Positions 59,902 to 64,000 of a DNA stretch of 64,000 bases are shown here, piece after piece. A program made the translations under genes and the position numbers. Source of the DNA: Agromyces salentinus (lineage in GTDB: Bacteria; Actinomycetota; Actinomycetes; Actinomycetales; Microbacteriaceae); the NCBI RefSeq assembly GCF_009749395.1, contig NZ_WBIR01000003.1, forward strand, positions 1-64,000, given 5' to 3'. How positions within the stretch are numbered: position 1 is the first letter of the stretch; each line of letters begins with the position of its first letter. The notes under the pieces are model-generated. The model was not told where the DNA came from, ran no database searches, and saw only the letters and a list, made by a program, of their open reading frames with translations.

Positions 59902-61413
59902 ATGAACCTGCGCGTGAAGTCCGTCGAGGCGTCGATCGCCGATTCGCACGACGAGGAGCGGAGCCTCAAACGCTCCCTCGGCACCTGGGACCTCGCCCTC
60001 ATGGGCATCGCCGTCGCGGTCGGCGCGGGCATCTTCTCGGTCGGCGCCCAGGCCGCGGCGAACTTCGCCGGACCGAGCGTGATCCTCTCGTTCATCCTGG
60101 CCGCGGTCACCTGCGGCCTCGCGATCATGTGCTACGCGGAGTTCGCCTCCACGGTGCCGGTCGCGGGCAGTGCCTACACGTTCACGTATGCGACCATGGG
60201 CGAACTGCTCGCCTGGATCATCGGCTGGGACCTCATCCTCGAGTTGTTCACCGCAGCAGCGGTGCTGGCGAAGTACTGGGGCGTCTACCTCGGCGAGGCG
60301 CTGCTCGCGTTCGGCCTCCCGTTCCCGGCGACGTTCGACCTCGGCGGCCTCGAGGTGAGCTGGCCGGCATTCCTCATCGTCGCCGTCTTCACGACGCTGC
60401 TGGTCGCCGGTACGAAGCTCACGGCGCGCATCGGCGCGGTGTTCACGATCATCAAGGTCGCGATCGTGCTCTTCGTCATCGTCGTCGGCTTCTTCTTCGT
60501 CAAGGCGGCGAACTTCTCGCCGTTCATCCCCGAGGCGGTGCCTACCGAGGGCGGCGCCACGGATGTCTGGACGCAGTCGCTCTTCTCGTGGGCGACCGGC
60601 GCCGCCCCTGCGCAGTACGGCGTCTTCGGCATGCTGTCGGCGGCCGCACTCGTCTTCTTCGCGTTCATCGGCTTCGACGTGGTCGCCACGAGCGCGGAGG
60701 AGGTCCGCGAGCCGCAGAAGCGCCTGCCCCGCGGCATCTTCCTGGGGCTCGGCATCGTCACGCTGCTCTACGTGCTCGTGTCGATCGTCATGACGGGGAT
60801 GGTGTCCTACACCGAGCTCGCCGAGGAGGAGACGCCCTCCCTCGCGACGGCCTTCCGGCTCGTGGGCCAGGACTGGGCGTCCGCCGTGATCTCGCTCGGC
60901 GCGCTCGCCGGCCTCACGACCGTCATCATGATCATCCTCCTCGGCCTGTCGAGGATCGTCTTCGCGCTCAGCCGCGACGGGCTCCTGCCCCGGTGGCTCT
61001 CGAAGACGACCGAGCGCACGAAGACGCCGGCGCGCATCCAGATCATCGCGGGCACCGTCGTCGCGTTCGTCGCCGCCTTCACCGACGTCGGCCTCCTCGA
61101 GGAGATGATCAACATCGGCACGCTCTCGGCGTTCGTGCTGGTGAGCATCGGCATCGTGGTGCTGCGGCGCACCCGGCCCGACCTGCCACGCGGGTTCCGC
61201 GTCCCGTGGTCGCCCGTGCTGCCGATCCTGTCCGCGGTGCTGTGCGTCTGGCTCATGCTCAACCTGACGACGCTCACGTGGGTCCGCTTCGTGGTGTGGC
61301 TCGTGATCGGCGTGGCCATCTACCTGCTCTACGGTCGTCGTCGCTCCCGGATGGCGGGCGGCGTCAGCGAGGTCGAACTGCCGACTCCCCAGGGGGTCCG
61401 ACCGCCGAGCTGA
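59902..61413 (+). CDS. APC-family (cationic) amino-acid permease
   Basis: This 503-residue permease has about twelve membrane segments and belongs to the APC superfamily, CAT-type branch. Helix 1 contains GIAVAVGAGIFSVGAQAAAN, the classic unwound GAGIF motif. The loop PVAGSAYTFTYATMGELLAWIIGWDLILE and FFAFIGFDVVATSAEEVREPQKRLPRGI are diagnostic. LSRIVFALSRDGLLP fits the cytosolic loop. The ATG at 59902 follows GGGGGC. It lies 41 bp after lpdA in the same direction. The substrate cannot be fixed; cationic amino acids are typical. Confidence 0.92.
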   Translation: MNLRVKSVEASIADSHDEERSLKRSLGTWDLALMGIAVAVGAGIFSVGAQAAANFAGPSVILSFILAAVTCGLAIMCYAEFASTVPVAGSAYTFTYATMGELLAWIIGWDLILELFTAAAVLAKYWGVYLGEALLAFGLPFPATFDLGGLEVSWPAFLIVAVFTTLLVAGTKLTARIGAVFTIIKVAIVLFVIVVGFFFVKAANFSPFIPEAVPTEGGATDVWTQSLFSWATGAAPAQYGVFGMLSAAALVFFAFIGFDVVATSAEEVREPQKRLPRGIFLGLGIVTLLYVLVSIVMTGMVSYTELAEEETPSLATAFRLVGQDWASAVISLGALAGLTTVIMIILLGLSRIVFALSRDGLLPRWLSKTTERTKTPARIQIIAGTVVAFVAAFTDVGLLEEMINIGTLSAFVLVSIGIVVLRRTRPDLPRGFRVPWSPVLPILSAVLCVWLMLNLTTLTWVRFVVWLVIGVAIYLLYGRRRSRMAGGVSEVELPTPQGVRPPS

Positions 61414-61467
61414 GCCTGCGGCGATCCGGAACCGAGCGCAGCCGACGCCTGGGCCCCGGGACCCGGC

Positions 61468-62340
61468 TCAGCCCGCGGCGCGGTCGATCTCGGCCACGAT
61501 CGCGTTGAAGCCGCGTCGGGCCGCCAGGTCGCGTGGGAGCACGCAGTCGCCGTCGGGTATCGCCGGGTCGGCGCCGGCGGCGAGCAGGAGTCGCACGACC
61601 TCGACCTGGTCGGCCGATCCGTCGGCGAGCACGATGGCCTCGTGCAGCGCGGTCCACGACAGCCGGTTCACGTGGTTGACCGGGACGCCCGCGGTGAGCA
61701 GGATGCGCACGGTCTCGACGTGCCCGTGCTCGCTCGCGGGGATGAGGGCCGTGCCGCCGAAGCGGTTCGTGCTCGCGACATCCGCACCGTGCGAGATGGT
61801 CGACTCGAGGATCTCGTTCAGGCCCTCGGCCCCGGCGTAGAGGAACGCGGAGTCCTGCAGGTCGTCCTTCGCGTCGGGATCGGCTCCTGCGTCGAGCAGG
61901 AGGGAAGCCATGGCGGTGTCGGCCCGCTTCGTCGCATGGACGAGCGGCGTGCGCCCCTCGGCGCCGCGCGTCTCGAGATCGGCTCCGGCGGCGATCGCGG
62001 AACGAGCCGCCCCGACGTCGCCGGCATCGACAGCGGCCTGCAGCCGCACCGTCGCGGCGGCCCTCGCCTCGGGGGAGACCGGCGCCGGCGTCGGCGTCGA
62101 CGCGGGAGAGGGTGCCGGCGTCGGCGGATGCGGTGTCATCGACGACTCCTTCGGGCCAGGGGCTGCGGATGCTTCGGCGCCCGCGTCGAACTGCGGCGCC
62201 GCGCATCCCGCGAGGACCGCGACGGCGGCGAGGGCGCAGGACGTGCGGACGGCGACCCCGGCCGAGCGGATGCCGGTGCGCACGGGCCGTCGTCGCGGCA
62301 TCCGTTCGCGGTTCGCCCCGGTCGATTCGGAATCGTGCAT
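61468..62340 (-). CDS. Ankyrin-repeat lipoprotein
   Basis: This 290-residue exported protein has a signal peptide ending at the lipobox AVLAGC (Cys46), so it should be anchored to the outer face of the membrane. A Pro/Thr/Ala linker follows (residues about 70-95). At least four ankyrin repeats come next: EGRTPLVHATKRADTAMASLLLDAG, the two in the middle (FGGTALIPASEHGHVETVRILLTAG) and WTALHEAIVLADGS with VVRLLLAAGADP. Exported ankyrin proteins can bind proteins or inhibit enzymes outside the cell. The start at 62340 has no clear ribosome site. An internal ATG 13 codons on (MPRRRPVRTG) would give a more usual n-region. Confidence 0.88.
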   Translation of the reverse strand: MHDSESTGANRERMPRRRPVRTGIRSAGVAVRTSCALAAVAVLAGCAAPQFDAGAEASAAPGPKESSMTPHPPTPAPSPASTPTPAPVSPEARAAATVRLQAAVDAGDVGAARSAIAAGADLETRGAEGRTPLVHATKRADTAMASLLLDAGADPDAKDDLQDSAFLYAGAEGLNEILESTISHGADVASTNRFGGTALIPASEHGHVETVRILLTAGVPVNHVNRLSWTALHEAIVLADGSADQVEVVRLLLAAGADPAIPDGDCVLPRDLAARRGFNAIVAEIDRAAG

Positions 62341-62432
62341 CCGGCTTGTCTACCGAATCGCTCCGGGAAAGGACGGTGGGACGACTGGGCGCCCCCTTCG
62401 AATCGGACGCGGGCGCGCAGCCGTGGTCGGCG

Positions 62433-64000
<1,568 letters not shown>

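Overview
The window is about 70% G+C, tightly packed and rich in four-base ATGA gene overlaps. The riboflavin operon, the RamB-like regulator next to GTP-dependent PEP carboxykinase, actinobacterial-type sdhCDAB and the frequent CGGCATCCG word point to a high-G+C Gram-positive actinobacterium, most likely Microbacteriaceae (Agromyces- or Microbacterium-like). The genus is an inference. I saw no rRNA, tRNA or CRISPR array. The only possible mobile-element trace is a fragment at the left edge.

Layout. 1-223: possible transposase fragment. 224-2648 (minus): PadR repressor with two HAAS-domain membrane proteins behind one promoter/operator. 2731-6228: divergent ramB-like regulator and pckG. 6341-11738: an unknown protein, an ABC exporter, a tiny HTH regulator with twin palindromes, a Tat-exported multicopper oxidase and a divergent MarR regulator. 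11791-14545: pseudouridine degradation (psuG-psuK), an orphan protein and a Met/Cys-rich copper-storage-like protein. 14810-16776: MHS-family symporter and a small membrane protein. 16828-20590 (minus): FMN riboswitch and ribD-ribE-ribBA-ribH. 20683-26041: SorC-type regulator divergent from glpD-glpF-glpK. 26124-30761 (minus): yihY-like gene, xth, trpS, GNAT and HAD genes. 31047-40328: a 3,093-residue surface protein. 40472-43920 (minus): sdhCDAB. 44128-55754: manC, two BMP-type lipoproteins, a nucleoside ABC transporter, cdd, deoA, add and two lone PTS components. 55782-64000: phosphosugar mutase, purine nucleoside phosphorylase, an LpdA-like flavoprotein, an amino-acid permease, an ankyrin lipoprotein and the 3' part of an acyl-CoA carboxylase alpha subunit.

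How the genes work together. The right third is a nucleoside uptake and salvage block. BMP lipoproteins and the ABC transporter bring nucleosides in. Cdd and Add deaminate them, DeoA and PNP split them by phosphorolysis, and the mutase can convert pentose-1-phosphates to 5-phosphates. From memory, M. tuberculosis Rv3303c-Rv3319 has the same set (lpdA, deoD, pmmB, add, deoA, cdd, sdhCDAB), so this looks like an old conserved actinobacterial neighbourhood. The glp block takes up glycerol and oxidises it to DHAP, and PckG with its RamB-like neighbour links to gluconeogenesis from C2/C3 carbon.

The most distinctive signals are regulatory. At least eleven genes have a TANNNT -10 box ending exactly 6 or 7 nt before the start codon, which indicates leaderless mRNAs. 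Several carry palindromes over the promoter (padR, the small HTH gene, ramB). The glp regulator has a matching TGCAC-N4-GTGCA site at two loci. The giant surface protein has a ladder of paired cysteines and a 61-bp-spaced direct repeat upstream.
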